64,000 nt of DNA, from contig NZ_ATVB01000001.1 of NCBI RefSeq assembly GCF_000420505.1, forward strand, positions 173,731-237,730, written 5' to 3'. Below are positions 29,101-37,968 of this stretch, in pieces (the stretch's first letter is position 1; the number at the start of each line of letters is the position of its first letter). The position numbers and the translations under genes were made by a program. The DNA comes from Alloscardovia omnicolens DSM 21503. Its GTDB lineage: Bacteria; Actinomycetota; Actinomycetes; Actinomycetales; Bifidobacteriaceae. The notes beneath the pieces were generated by a model that was not told the origin of the DNA, did not search any database, and worked only from the letters and a program-made list of their open reading frames with translations.

Positions 29101-29728
29101 CTTTCACCACGCGCTTTTCAATGGATAAGCCATGATCCATGAGCTCAATATAGAAATTATCTTTACCGAAAATATCTTGGAATTCACCAGCAGCACGTAA
29201 AGCCTCATTAAATTGACCTAATCGCAAACGGGTTTGAACCTCACCCGAAGGGCAGCCAGATGTTCCAATAACGCCTTTTGCATAGGTATTGAGCACTTCC
29301 CTATCCATACGCGGCGATTTACCAAAAAGACCTTCTAAGTTAGCCACGGATGATGCTTTTAGGAGATTGGTTAAGCCTTCATCATTTTCTGCCAGCATGG
29401 TCATATGTGTGTACGAACCATTTGCAGAGACATCATCGCTTTTCTGATCTTCTGAGGTGCGCCAATGAACACGGGTTGTGTCAAAACGCGAGGTTCCCGG
29501 TGTCACATACGCTTCAATACCAATAATTGGCTTAATTCCAGCGCTTACAGCTGTTGACCATAATTCATATGCCCCGTGCATATTGCCATGATCAGTAATA
29601 CCTACAGCAGTTTGACCTTGCTCTTTGACTGCTTTAACGAGAGCGTCAATAGGTGCTGCACCATCGAGCATGGAATAGTGAGTATGAACGTGCAGATGCA
29701 CGAAATCAGAAGGTTTAACGTCTGCCAT
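26180..29728 (-). CDS. dnaE: DNA polymerase III alpha subunit
   Basis: 1182-residue replicative polymerase (DnaE1 type). The PHP domain opens the protein (FVHLHVHTHYSMLDGA, VGITDHGNMHGA). The palm has GPGRGSAAGS and the catalytic aspartates in PDIDVDFDPEGR (about 417-428). Tandem helix-hairpin-helix and an OB fold (VVTIAGLITSVERKISKKG) complete the C-terminus. AGGGAGT precedes the ATG. It lies 32 bp after rluD and ends the run that starts at ftsZ. The dnaE-like intein sites were not found to be occupied. Confidence 0.98.
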   Translation of the reverse strand: MADVKPSDFVHLHVHTHYSMLDGAAPIDALVKAVKEQGQTAVGITDHGNMHGAYELWSTAVSAGIKPIIGIEAYVTPGTSRFDTTRVHWRTSEDQKSDDVSANGSYTHMTMLAENDEGLTNLLKASSVANLEGLFGKSPRMDREVLNTYAKGVIGTSGCPSGEVQTRLRLGQFNEALRAAGEFQDIFGKDNFYIELMDHGLSIEKRVVKDLITIADKIGAPLVVTNDSHYAKETDAAAQDALLCINSGSRLTDPTRFKFDGSGYYIKSAKEMYDLFKEFPEACRNTVEIAQRCNVIFDDHQDGAFMPEFECPEGWDETSLFLKHVQDGLMQRYNGNVPEEVSRQADYECGVICQMQFCGYFLVVADYINWAKEHGIMVGPGRGSAAGSMVAYAMGITELDPLKHGLIFERFLNPERVSLPDIDVDFDPEGRMKVLDYVAEKYGHDKVAQCVTYGTIKTKQALKDSARIMDYEFSMGELMTKALPPAVGGKDITVHDIFNKDAKRYDEAKEFRDLYDSNEDVQKITKQAMGIEGLIRQTGVHACATIMASNPITNTSPLLKRTDGTVTTTFEYHTCETLGLVKMDFLGLSNLTVIRDTITNIENNGKPSFNIQDIPIDDKETYKLLSRGDTLGVFQLDSDGMRNLLKSLKPDNFNDISALIALYRPGPMDVDSHNNYAKRKNGLQQITAIHPEVAEPLAEVLDETYGLIVYQEQVQSAARILAGYSLGRADVLRRAMGKKKPEVLAKEQVPFFEGMAQHGYSREAAQAVWDIFVPFAGYAFNKAHSAAYGLISYWTAYLKTHYPTEFMAALLENAKNDKNKTALYLGEARRMGIQVLPPDINESQLQFSAVGDVVRFGLAAIRNVGADRVTEIIKERESEKGKFINFLDFVNRAPLNALNKRMVESLIKGGAFDNTDGNRRALVTIHEEAIDLAAPIKRKEAEGQFDLFADMSGDSDMTGVEITVPDIEEWDKSTKLNFEREMLGLYVSDHPLSGMESVLAGLRDMSIARLLNSVATLEPRTVVTIAGLITSVERKISKKGNAWAIITVEDMEASVQCLFFGKAYEENASKLNIDTIVRVRGFAEAREEAVSIRAQELEVPRIEDADTSILLVRLPEVALVASRMQQLAEILHMHPGYSEVQLMVVRQDGSCAVVTMGDNFRVKKDASLFGDIKAMFGPHSIA

Positions 29729-29760
29729 ACTCCCTACTGTAACGTTCGCGCTTGAAGATT

Positions 29761-30693
29761 TTACTCTTTTTCACGCTCAGACTGACGGTGCCGTAAGATT
29801 TCCAAAGCCTGGCGTAAATCATTCGGCGTGTTGGACTCCACAGTCGTCCACATTTTCGTACGAGGATGCTTAAATTCCAACTGCATAGCGTGAAGCCATT
29901 GACGCTCTAACCCAGTAATTTCAGTTAGTTTAGGATTAGCTCCATACATGGCATCGCCCACTAAAGGATGACCAATAGACGAGAAATGCACACGAATTTG
30001 ATGTGTTCGTCCTGTTTCCAAATTTACTTTCACATAGGTGGCTTCACTTAAACGTTCGAGCACGTCCCAGTGGGTGATGGCTTCTTTTCCAGCAGGTGTA
30101 ACGGTAAAGCGGAAATCTGAAACTTTATCACGTCCAATTGGTGCTTCAATAGTGGCACGGTTTTGCACAAGATTGCCTTGAACAACAGCATGATAGGTTT
30201 TCACAACCTCATGCTCAGAAAATTGGCGGCGCATTTCTTTATACGCCAGTTCCGATTTACACACGAGCATAAGACCGCTTGTTCCTACATCCAGACGGCT
30301 AACAATACCTTGACGCCCAGCTGCTCCATAATCAGTAATACGTACCCCACGCGCGAGCAGAGAACCTAGAACCGTAGGACCGTTCCATCCTACGGAAGCA
30401 TGTGCAGCCATTCCAATGGGTTTATCGACCACCACAATATCGTCATCTTCATAGACAATCGGCATATCATGATCAATAGGTTCAGGCTCTTCTTCTCTGT
30501 TCTCGAGAGCGAACTCAAGCATGTCATTACGCCCCAGCTTGGCTGATTTATCGCTAACATGCCCCAGCAATGTTACTTGACCTGATTCAATAAGATGGCT
30601 TGCAGCAGAGCGAGAAATGCCCATCATTTTAGACACAACAACGTCTAAACGTTTCCCTACTAGAGCATCAGGAGCCGGAAGAATACCATCCAT
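29761..30693 (-). CDS. rluD: RluD-family 23S rRNA pseudouridine synthase
   Basis: 310-residue pseudouridine synthase with an N-terminal S4 RNA-binding domain (about 13-75; KRLDVVVSKMMGISRSAASH) and the catalytic domain with D135 in SRLDVGTSGLM. The usual HRLD begins SRLD here; the catalytic Asp is kept. ETGRTHQIRVH and GHPLVGDAMYG confirm the RluA/C/D group; RluD (positions 1911/1915/1917) is the best guess. Its ATG shares one base with the lspA stop (TAATG), the standard lspA-rluD coupling. Confidence 0.93.
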   Translation of the reverse strand: MDGILPAPDALVGKRLDVVVSKMMGISRSAASHLIESGQVTLLGHVSDKSAKLGRNDMLEFALENREEEPEPIDHDMPIVYEDDDIVVVDKPIGMAAHASVGWNGPTVLGSLLARGVRITDYGAAGRQGIVSRLDVGTSGLMLVCKSELAYKEMRRQFSEHEVVKTYHAVVQGNLVQNRATIEAPIGRDKVSDFRFTVTPAGKEAITHWDVLERLSEATYVKVNLETGRTHQIRVHFSSIGHPLVGDAMYGANPKLTEITGLERQWLHAMQLEFKHPRTKMWTTVESNTPNDLRQALEILRHRQSEREKE

Positions 30694-31298
30694 TAGTTTT
30701 GCGCCTCGCTCTCGCCAAGCACAGTATTTTCACCACTTTCACTGTTTGCACCGCGCTCACCGTGCTCACGCTCATCCTCGCCACCGTAAACGAGCTTATC
30801 GAGCCATGCAATACCAAAAGGCTGTGAAAACAGCACGCCACCGATAATTCCCACTGCAGCAAGGGTCAGAACAATGTCGGCAACATTACCCACAAAAGGA
30901 CCGTAATTAATAAAATCAACAACAGTTCCGTTCAAAAAACCATCGGCATACATAAAACGGTCAATAACATTACCCAAGGCTCCAGCAACAGTAAGAGAAC
31001 TCACGAAAGACCACCACATATTCTTGGTGCGCAAACCTAAAACTGTTAAAACAATGCTTACGAGCACAGCAAAAAGAGTAATAACCCACGTCACACCTGA
31101 GCCAACACCTAAGCTAGCTCCAGGATTATGTACGAGTGTTAAGCGCACAAAACGTCCCAGAAGCTCCACATCGCTACCAGTAGTCAGGTGCGCTAGAGCA
31201 AGGCTTTTTGTCCACTGGTCGAGAGCCACGCAGACAGCGAAAGTAGCAAGAAAGACGGCCACACCCCAGTGTGACCGTCTTTGTGAGGTTCTACCCAT
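30693..31298 (-). CDS. lspA: LspA, lipoprotein signal peptidase II
   Basis: 201-residue aspartyl protease of the inner membrane that removes lipoprotein signal peptides. Four membrane segments can be traced, with TLVHNPGASLG, the catalytic Asp of GNVIDRF and the second in VGNVADIVLTLA. A hydrophilic Gly/Ser/Glu/Asn-rich tail of about 40 residues follows the last segment. AGAGGGT lies ten bases upstream of the ATG; the gene begins 2 bp after divIVA ends. Confidence 0.96.
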   Translation of the reverse strand: MGRTSQRRSHWGVAVFLATFAVCVALDQWTKSLALAHLTTGSDVELLGRFVRLTLVHNPGASLGVGSGVTWVITLFAVLVSIVLTVLGLRTKNMWWSFVSSLTVAGALGNVIDRFMYADGFLNGTVVDFINYGPFVGNVADIVLTLAAVGIIGGVLFSQPFGIAWLDKLVYGGEDEREHGERGANSESGENTVLGESEAQN

Positions 31299-31300
31299 AC

Positions 31301-32614
31301 TTAGTTGTTACCCTCTGCGGTCTTCTCACGATCAGCTGGATAGTTATCTGTGGAGCTAATCTGAGCGGACAAGTTACCGAGGAAGTCAGTCAAGCGAGAA
31401 CGATAATCTGCTTCGAACTGCTTAAGACTTTCAATATTGCCTTCAATAACCTTAGAATCAGCGTAGAGCTTATCCTTAACTTGACGAGCATAGTTATCTG
31501 CATCAGAGTGAGTCTTTGCAGAGTAATCTTCTGCAGCCTTCTTCACCTGAGTCTCGTATGCATCTGCATCGGAACGTGTCTTTGCAGAGTATTCATCGGC
31601 CTCACTACGAGTTACAGAAGAATAGTTATCTGCATCGTTACGAGTCTTTGCAGAGTATTCATCTGCTTCGTTACGTGTGTTCTTATCGTAGTCGTTAGCT
31701 TCACGTACCAACTTATCGCGGATTGCTTCACCTTCAGCTACGAGTTCAGCGTTCTGAGCCTTACCCTTATCTACATACTGATCGTGTAACTGCATAGCCA
31801 GTGCCAACATTGCTGTTGCGCGTTCTGGCTCAGAGTTTGCATCGGAACCTGCAGAAGAAATCTTTTGCAAGCTACCAGTTTCAGAGCTTGGTTCGAGAGC
31901 AGAAACCTGCTTACGCAAGCTTTCTTCACGTTCACGAGAAGCCTGCAGATCTTGGTTCAGCTTATCGATTTGAGCCTGATACTGTGCTAACTGCTGATCC
32001 TTCTGGGAAGCAGAACCGTTGCTTGCTTCAACCTGAGCACGGGTCTGTTCCAAAGCTGCATTGACCTCGTTCAGCTTGGTGTTAGCTTCGTTGAGCTGTG
32101 CGCGCAAAGTTTCGCCGCTCTTTACGTATTCATCGCGTTCACGCTTGACTGCTTCGAGCTGATCGTTGAGAGCCTTAGCGGAGTCTCCACCTTCAGCAGC
32201 CTGTGCTGTGAGCTGATCAATCTGCTCGTTAAGCTGATCAACCTGTGTTTTAAGCTGATTATTTTGAGAGGTCAGGGTTTCTACCTGTTCGCGTGCAGCA
32301 TCGGCAATCTTTGACTGCTCCGTTGCAACATTTTCGCGCTCTTGAGAAACTTGTGCTGCCTTTGCCTGTGCATCTTGAATTTCTGTACGAAGTTTGTTGT
32401 TCTCTTCAGTGAGTTCAGCAATCTTATTATTGAGAGGAGCAACATCTTTACCCAAAGAAGCAGTTGCACTGGTGACAGCCTGAGATCCCAAACTCTCCAC
32501 AGTGACTACTACTTCGTCCAAGAAGTCGTCCACAGCATCAATGTCGTAACCTTCCTTGAAACGTACTGTTGGGAAGGTGTGATTCTGAATATCTTGTGGT
32601 GTTAACAGGGCCAT
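31301..32614 (-). CDS. divIVA: DivIVA/Wag31, polar growth coiled-coil protein
   Basis: 437-residue scaffold that marks cell poles and septa and recruits wall synthesis. The N-terminal membrane-binding motif LLTPQDIQNHTFPTVRFKEG and GYDIDAVDDFLDEV are canonical. A long coiled coil (about 60-240) follows, then a conserved C-terminal helix. Between about residues 305 and 381 there are seven tandem 11-residue units of the type EADEYSAKTRN. ATG 32614 has GAGGTGA eight bases upstream; a GTG four codons earlier overlaps that site. It lies in the ftsZ-sepF-yggT-divIVA-lspA series. Confidence 0.96.
   Translation of the reverse strand: MALLTPQDIQNHTFPTVRFKEGYDIDAVDDFLDEVVVTVESLGSQAVTSATASLGKDVAPLNNKIAELTEENNKLRTEIQDAQAKAAQVSQERENVATEQSKIADAAREQVETLTSQNNQLKTQVDQLNEQIDQLTAQAAEGGDSAKALNDQLEAVKRERDEYVKSGETLRAQLNEANTKLNEVNAALEQTRAQVEASNGSASQKDQQLAQYQAQIDKLNQDLQASREREESLRKQVSALEPSSETGSLQKISSAGSDANSEPERATAMLALAMQLHDQYVDKGKAQNAELVAEGEAIRDKLVREANDYDKNTRNEADEYSAKTRNDADNYSSVTRSEADEYSAKTRSDADAYETQVKKAAEDYSAKTHSDADNYARQVKDKLYADSKVIEGNIESLKQFEADYRSRLTDFLGNLSAQISSTDNYPADREKTAEGNN
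31472..31702 (-). repeat. Seven tandem 33-bp units encoding 11-residue repeats in DivIVA
   Basis: Units read EANDYDKNTRN, EADEYSAKTRN, DADNYSSVTRS, EADEYSAKTRS, DADAYETQVKK, AAEDYSAKTHS and DADNYARQVKD. The 11-residue period fits a right-handed (hendecad) coiled coil and the repeats are highly charged. Confidence 0.85.
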
Positions 32615-32670
32615 CGAGCTCTTCACCTCACTTTTTGGCTTATCTTAAGCCAGTCGCTTTCTTTTTTCCT

Positions 32671-32701
32671 TTTACATAGTAACATGTGCACACTATGTAA
32701 A
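32671..32701. promoter_or_regulatory. Inverted repeat upstream of divIVA
   Basis: Arms TTTACATAGT (32671-32680) and ACTATGTAAA (32692-32701) around an 11-base spacer in the yggT-divIVA gap. There is no T-run on the minus strand, so an operator or promoter element is more likely than a terminator. Confidence 0.45.
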
Positions 32702-32751
32702 TATATTAAATCTCTTATAAATCTGTTATAAACACGCTGTTTTATGCGAAT

Positions 32752-33036
32752 CTATATGAACATACGCACAAGACCTAAACCAAACCACAGCACAATAAAA
32801 CTTAAGTCCAGATACATAGGTCCCATTGGCAATGGCTTAATGAAGCGCCTCAAATAATTCAGCGGCGGATCAGTTACCACATACACTGCGTTAATCAGCG
32901 TATAGATAAAACCTCGTGGTTTCCATCTCGTGAGCACTGCAACCCAATCCAAAATCAAACGAATGAACAGGATAGACATATATGCTTCGAGAAGAACGGA
33001 TAGAACTATTCGAGCAAGTGCTATACCTAATAGCAT
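32752..33036 (-). CDS. YggT-family membrane protein
   Basis: Small integral membrane protein of 94 residues with two hydrophobic segments (about 3-25 and 70-92) and the family core NAVYVVTDPPLNYLRRFIKPLP. ATG 33036 lies 4 bp after sepF with GAGTAGG just upstream; a TTG twelve bases earlier is the alternative. YggT proteins sit in this position between sepF and divIVA in most actinobacteria; the function is unclear but tied by context to division or osmotic tolerance. Confidence 0.92.
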   Translation of the reverse strand: MLLGIALARIVLSVLLEAYMSILFIRLILDWVAVLTRWKPRGFIYTLINAVYVVTDPPLNYLRRFIKPLPMGPMYLDLSFIVLWFGLGLVRMFI

Positions 33037-33040
33037 AGGC

Positions 33041-33523
33041 CTACTCAAACAATCCGGCAGTAGAATTATTTTCTGTCTGCTCTGGTCGAATGGTTACGGC
33101 AGCAGGGCTTAAAAGCCATACTCTCGTAGTTACTCGCTCCGCAGAGCCCCGCACACCGAAAACAACTCCCATAGCGAAATCTACAATGCGTTGAGCATCT
33201 TTATCTGCTACCCCAGTCAGATTGAGCACGACTGGTGTTCCATCTCGCAATGAACGACCCACACTTTCCACCTCGTTGTACGTACGAGGATGAATAGTTG
33301 TGATGCGATTCATCTGAGACTTTGGGAAAGATTTCTGAGCTGAAGTTGAGGTAGCGCGTCCAGCTTGAGCAATACGAGCTGACTGCATGCTAAAAGAATC
33401 ATCTCGATCAAAATCTGTTTCCGGAACATCCTGAGCAGAAATATCTGATACTTCTTCTTGCTCAATATCTTCTGGATCTGCCAGACCGAAGAAACTCAAT
33501 CCTTTATTAAAAACGTTACCCAT
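33041..33523 (-). CDS. sepF: SepF, FtsZ membrane anchor
   Basis: 160-residue cytoplasmic protein that polymerises on the membrane and tethers FtsZ rings; essential in actinobacteria lacking FtsA. The N-terminal amphipathic membrane helix (NVFNKGLSFFGL), an acidic linker and the C-terminal SepF domain (about 68-150; GRSLRDGTPVVLNLTGV, RIVDFAMGVVFGV) are all present. It follows ftsZ after 15 bp and precedes yggT. Confidence 0.97.
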   Translation of the reverse strand: MGNVFNKGLSFFGLADPEDIEQEEVSDISAQDVPETDFDRDDSFSMQSARIAQAGRATSTSAQKSFPKSQMNRITTIHPRTYNEVESVGRSLRDGTPVVLNLTGVADKDAQRIVDFAMGVVFGVRGSAERVTTRVWLLSPAAVTIRPEQTENNSTAGLFE

Positions 33524-33538
33524 TGAACTTCCTCCTAC

Positions 33539-34798
33539 TTAACGCAGGAATTCCGGAATCTCCAAGTCGTCGAAGGAATCACCTTCGTCACCGGAGTTCT
33601 CAGTAACTGATGGAATAGCAGCCGATACAGGCTGAGCAGGTTCAGCAGCAGGCACTGCTTGAGCAGGAGCAGCCTGCTGCACAGGTGCTGGAGTCTCTGC
33701 TGATGCCGACTGTTCTGGAGTTCCTGGCTGAACAGTTGGAGCTGCTGCAGGAGCTGGAGTAGACAATAGTTTTTCTGCAACAGGAGCTTCAGCTTCATCG
33801 CCTGGTTCAGCAGTACCAAATCCAGTAGCAATAACGGTTACCTGCAGTTCATCGCCTATGGAATCATCCAAAGCAACACCGAAAATAATATTGGCTTCTG
33901 GGCTACACACATCGTGAATCAAATTCATAGCGTCGTTCAGCTCGAGCATACCCAAATCGCTAGCTGCAAAGAAGTTTACGAGCACAGCATGAGCACCCTG
34001 AATATCTCCTTCAAGCATTGGAGAGTTCAAAGCTAATTCTGCAGCATTTGTAGCGCGGTTTTCGCCCCGAGCCTTACCAATACCAAACAGTGCTGTTCCA
34101 GCGTCTTTAAGCACAGAAGAAATATCTGCAAAGTCTACGTTAATGTAGGAATCTGCATTCAAAGTCTCTGTAATACCCTTCACACCTGAGAGCAAGGCTT
34201 GATCAGCATTATGGAAAGCATCGACCATAGAAATCTGACGGTCGGCGTTGTCCAACAGTCGGTCGTTAGAAATAACGATAAGAGCGTCTACTTCCTTACG
34301 CAGATTTTCAATTCCAGACTCTGCTGAAGCACTACGACGGCGACCTTCAAAAGTAAATGGACGAGAAACAACTGCAACAGTCAAAGCGCCTTGCTGACGT
34401 GCAGCTTTAGCTACGATTGGGCTAGCACCGGTACCAGTGCCGCCGCCTTCACCAGCTGTAATAAAGACTAAATCAGCGCCTTTAAGAGCTTGCTCAATAT
34501 CATCTCTATGATCTTGAGCCGCCTTAGCACCACGCTCTGGGTCAGCACCTGCGCCCAGACCACGACTTGTGCTGTCATTAAGTGAAAGCTTCACATTTGC
34601 CTCACTACGAGCCAAATCTTTGTCATCGGTGTTAATAGCTAAGAATTCAACATTGCCGAGACCGTCATTAATCATTCGGTTCACAGCATTGCCGCCAGCG
34701 CCACCCACGCCAACTACTTTAATGACAGTATTATCGTTCAATTCCTCGTTATTAATTACGGTGCTGTCATTCACTTCTTGATGCTGAATGCTGGTCAT
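33539..34798 (-). CDS. ftsZ: FtsZ, division GTPase
   Basis: 419-residue tubulin homologue forming the division ring. IKVVGVGGAGGNAVNRM opens the nucleotide-binding domain, the tubulin signature is GEGGGTGTGASP, and the synergy (T7) loop is NVDFADISSVL. A 90-residue Ala/Pro/Gln-rich linker precedes the conserved tail DDLEIPEFLR that binds SepF. ATG 34798 has GGGAG upstream; the frame extends 10 codons further. In this organism ftsZ is about 34 kb from the mraZ-ftsI part, so the dcw genes are split. Confidence 0.98.
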   Translation of the reverse strand: MTSIQHQEVNDSTVINNEELNDNTVIKVVGVGGAGGNAVNRMINDGLGNVEFLAINTDDKDLARSEANVKLSLNDSTSRGLGAGADPERGAKAAQDHRDDIEQALKGADLVFITAGEGGGTGTGASPIVAKAARQQGALTVAVVSRPFTFEGRRRSASAESGIENLRKEVDALIVISNDRLLDNADRQISMVDAFHNADQALLSGVKGITETLNADSYINVDFADISSVLKDAGTALFGIGKARGENRATNAAELALNSPMLEGDIQGAHAVLVNFFAASDLGMLELNDAMNLIHDVCSPEANIIFGVALDDSIGDELQVTVIATGFGTAEPGDEAEAPVAEKLLSTPAPAAAPTVQPGTPEQSASAETPAPVQQAAPAQAVPAAEPAQPVSAAIPSVTENSGDEGDSFDDLEIPEFLR

Positions 34799-34961
34799 CG
34801 TGCTCCCATCGTTAACGTATACGCACAACTTTAATACAATTCATGCCCAAATTTCACAAATGTAATTAAAAACGCGCTGAAATTGTAAAATTTTCTCTAC
34901 CAATCTTGCTTTCTGTGCTCAAGGAAATATTTTTAATCGCATAAAATGCTCTTTTCCCGCC

Positions 34962-36200
34962 CTAATAGGATGCATCCATCGGATCGTCTTCAAACATATC
35001 GGCACGCTCTTGAGGCGTCATTTCTCGAGAATCCAACCAGTTCTGTGGCAGATGCACTTTCTTTGCAAAACGCACTCGTCCGCGTGGTTTATCTGCAATA
35101 CTAAGCGGGAATTCAATATCTGGGTCGAATAAATCAACCTGCGCCTGCACATCAGCAACATTTTCGCACTTCATAAAAGCTGCTCGTGTTCCGCCACCCA
35201 CAGGGAAACCCTTTAAGTACCACGCAACATGCTTGCGTAAATCGTGCACAGCCATCATCTCATCACCATCATAGAAATCTGTGAGCAACTGAGCATGACG
35301 CACAATAATGCGACCTACCTCACCTAAGGTTGGATTAATACGCTTGTTCGAGCCTGCAAAAGCCTGAGCAATATCCCCAAATAACCAAGGTCTGCCCTGG
35401 CAGCCGCGACCAATAGCCACACCTGCGCATCCTGTTTCTTCCACCATTTTTACAGCATCTTCAGCAGACCAAATATCTCCGTTACCAATAACAGGAATAT
35501 CCAGCTCGTCCACTAGCTGAGCAATCAAATCCCAGTGCGCATGACCGCCATAATATTCAGCGGTTGTGCGCGCATGCAGAGCAATAAACTTGCAGCCTTC
35601 ATCCTGAGCAATGCGAGCTGAATCATGGAAAGTGGTGTGGTCGTCATCAATACCGGTACGAATTTTCGCGGTAACGGGGATTCCCGCCGGTTCAGCCACT
35701 ACTACTACGCGATGTAATAAGTCTCTAAATAAGTCGTTCTTCCACGGCAACGCCGAACCGCCGCCGCGACGTGTTACTTTCGGAACAGGGCAACCAAAAT
35801 TCAAATCAATATGATCTGCTAAGTTCTCATCGATAACAATGCGGGCAGCCTGCTCCACAATAGACGGGTTGACGCCGTAGAGCTGAAGTGATCGATACTT
35901 CTCTGAAGAATCAAAACGGCACAAGCGCAAAGCCTTTGGATTACGTGCAACAAGAGCACGCGCTGTAATCATCTCGGCCACGTACAGTCCATCAGGACCA
36001 TACTTACGGCATAATACACGGAAAGGCCAGTTTGTAACTCCTGCCATCGGCGAAAGTAGCACAGGAGTGTGCACGGTATGGTTGCCTAAATCAATAGGAT
36101 CAAGCTGCACAGATGATGGCAGAACCGTGTTCTGAGCTGGTTCCACACCAGTGGCTTGAGTTGAAGTCGTTGAATCTGTTGAAGTCGCTGATGAATCCAT
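34962..36200 (-). CDS. dus: DusB-like tRNA-dihydrouridine synthase
   Basis: 412-residue FMN enzyme reducing uridines in tRNA. Motifs: LLSPMAGVTNWPFR (FMN domain start), NFGCPVPKVTRRGGGSAL with the catalytic Cys, KIRTGID, and GNGDIWS. A 45-residue Ser/Thr-rich N-terminus precedes the domain. ATG 36200 lacks a ribosome site, but TAAACT ends exactly eight bases upstream, the arrangement of a leaderless message; a GTG at 36266 is the alternative. Confidence 0.92.
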   Translation of the reverse strand: MDSSATSTDSTTSTQATGVEPAQNTVLPSSVQLDPIDLGNHTVHTPVLLSPMAGVTNWPFRVLCRKYGPDGLYVAEMITARALVARNPKALRLCRFDSSEKYRSLQLYGVNPSIVEQAARIVIDENLADHIDLNFGCPVPKVTRRGGGSALPWKNDLFRDLLHRVVVVAEPAGIPVTAKIRTGIDDDHTTFHDSARIAQDEGCKFIALHARTTAEYYGGHAHWDLIAQLVDELDIPVIGNGDIWSAEDAVKMVEETGCAGVAIGRGCQGRPWLFGDIAQAFAGSNKRINPTLGEVGRIIVRHAQLLTDFYDGDEMMAVHDLRKHVAWYLKGFPVGGGTRAAFMKCENVADVQAQVDLFDPDIEFPLSIADKPRGRVRFAKKVHLPQNWLDSREMTPQERADMFEDDPMDASY

Positions 36201-36208
36201 AAGAGTCG

Positions 36209-36214
36209 AGTTTA
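36209..36214 (-). promoter_or_regulatory. Candidate -10 box for leaderless dus
   Basis: TAAACT (minus strand), eight bases before the ATG, the same hexamer and spacing as in front of the patatin gene at 54897. Confidence 0.5.
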
Positions 36215-36344
36215 TCGTAAGGTATGGGGAAAGGAAAGAATGTCCACGCTCTTTTGCTCGTGGCACATAAGATTGTCGGTTTCTATCGCGGCTCGAGATA
36301 AGTTGAATATGCTTTAGAAGATATAGAGACCTTCCGCGATAACA

Positions 36345-36402
36345 AAGTCCGCATCGAAGGAGTTCCTCTCGAATTCTTGAGAAATTCCTGCGATGCGGAC
36401 TT
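36345..36402 (-). terminator. Terminator downstream of glyS
   Basis: Long stem with arms AAGTCCGCATCG (36345-36356) and CGATGCGGACTT (36391-36402), extended by a partly paired interior; between the glyS stop and dus. On the minus strand it is followed by TGTTATCGCGG. Confidence 0.75.
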
Positions 36403-36425
36403 GTTTATTTTAACCATAGAATAGC

Positions 36426-37838
36426 TTATTCTTGAGGTCCCTGTGGATACTGCTTCAAGGAGTTGCCCACGCGAGCAGCAACATAATCAGCAACCTTGTC
36501 CAAAGCAACACGTTCCTGAGCCATGGTATCGCGCTCACGAATAGTTACTGCATTGTCGTCAATAGTGTCAAAATCAACAGTAACGCACAAAGGAGTACCG
36601 ATTTCATCTTCACGACGGTAACGGCGACCAATAGCACCGGACTCATCGTAATCAATATTCCAATCATGCATGCGCAGTTCGGAAGCCAAGTTCTGAGCGA
36701 TGGTCTGCAGTTCAGGTTTCTTAGACAACGGCAAAACCGCAGCCTTAACTGGAGCCAAACGTGGATCCAAACGCAAAACAGTACGTGTATCTACGCCGCC
36801 CTTGGTATTTGGAGCTTCATCTACGTCATAAGCATCGACGAGGAATGCCATCAAAGAACGGGTCAAACCTGCAGCAGGCTCAATAACGTATGGAATATAA
36901 CGCTCACCGCTTGCCTGATCAAAGTAGCTCAAATCTTTACCGGAATGCTTGGCATGAGCAGACAAATCATAATCAGTACGGTTAGCAATACCCTCGAGCT
37001 CACCCCAATCAGAACCCTGGAAACCGAACTTATATTCAATATCTACAGTGCGCTTGGAGTAATGGGAGAGTTTCTCCTGTGGATGTTCATACAAACGCAA
37101 GTTTTCTTCATCAATACCCAAATCGGTGTACCATGCCTTGCGCGCATCAATCCAATACTGATGCCATGCCTCATCTTCACCAGGCTTAACGAAGAACTCC
37201 ATTTCCATCTGCTCAAACTCGCGTGTGCGGAAAATGAAGTTTCCTGGAGTAATTTCGTTACGGAAGCTCTTACCAATATTGGCAATACCAAATGGTGGCT
37301 TCTGGCGTGTAGAAGCTTGAACCTGAGCAAAATCCACGAAAATGCCCTGAGCAGTTTCAGGACGCAAATAATGCAAGGAATTGTCATCAGCCACAGGACC
37401 AAGATGTGTTTGGAGCATCATATTAAAGTCGCGAGGCTCTGTCCACTGTCCTTTGGTGCCGCACTGGGGGCAAGGAATCTCAGCTTGAGATTCAGGCAAA
37501 CGACCATGCTTTGCTTCAAAATGCTCTTCCAAGTGGTCAGCACGGAAGCGCTTGTGACAGCTCAAGCACTCAGTTAATGGGTCGTTAAAAACGTTTACGT
37601 GACCGGAAGCAACCCACACTTCTCGAGGAAGAATAACAGAGGTGTCTACTCCCACCACGTTTGCACGGGTAGTAACCATAAAACGCCACCACTGCTCTTT
37701 AATATTTTCTTTGAGGGCTACACCCAAAGGACCGTAATCCCATGCGGAACGAGTTCCACCATAAATTTCACCTGCAGGGAAAACGAAACCACGACGTTTT
37801 GCGAGGGATACAACGGCATCGAGCTTAGATTCAGCCAC
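36426..37838 (-). CDS. glyS: Glycyl-tRNA synthetase, homodimeric type
   Basis: 470-residue class II synthetase of the alpha-2 (eukaryote/actinobacterial) type. Motifs include [25 protein letters not shown], here split by position 15-40, the zinc-like CXXC pairs ([19 protein letters not shown]), the class II motif 2 [21 protein letters not shown] region, and the C-terminal anticodon domain. The start is GTG 37838, preceded by AAGGAG. No T-box leader is visible in the 130 bp upstream. Confidence 0.96.
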   Translation of the reverse strand: MAESKLDAVVSLAKRRGFVFPAGEIYGGTRSAWDYGPLGVALKENIKEQWWRFMVTTRANVVGVDTSVILPREVWVASGHVNVFNDPLTECLSCHKRFRADHLEEHFEAKHGRLPESQAEIPCPQCGTKGQWTEPRDFNMMLQTHLGPVADDNSLHYLRPETAQGIFVDFAQVQASTRQKPPFGIANIGKSFRNEITPGNFIFRTREFEQMEMEFFVKPGEDEAWHQYWIDARKAWYTDLGIDEENLRLYEHPQEKLSHYSKRTVDIEYKFGFQGSDWGELEGIANRTDYDLSAHAKHSGKDLSYFDQASGERYIPYVIEPAAGLTRSLMAFLVDAYDVDEAPNTKGGVDTRTVLRLDPRLAPVKAAVLPLSKKPELQTIAQNLASELRMHDWNIDYDESGAIGRRYRREDEIGTPLCVTVDFDTIDDNAVTIRERDTMAQERVALDKVADYVAARVGNSLKQYPQGPQE

Positions 37839-37968
37839 TTTTGCTCCTTATTTTTAAGCGTACTCATACGGCTTATGAGCACTTTTCTTCATGCCAAACT
37901 TTACTGTGCAAAGCGGACGAGAGCTATGTAAACGAAACGTTTCGTTTTATCCTTCGTTTTTCTTCGTC

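Noticed and set aside
26180..29728. Intein in dnaE
   Set aside because: Polymerase motifs are continuous and the 1182-residue length is normal.
36432..37577. Long plus-strand open frame (381 codons) opposite glyS
   Set aside because: Cys/Leu/Ile/Thr-heavy translation with no motifs; it mirrors the codon use of glyS, whose product is fully recognisable.
37839..37968. T-box riboswitch before glyS
   Set aside because: Only 130 bp is available and no T-box, specifier loop or terminator pair is visible.
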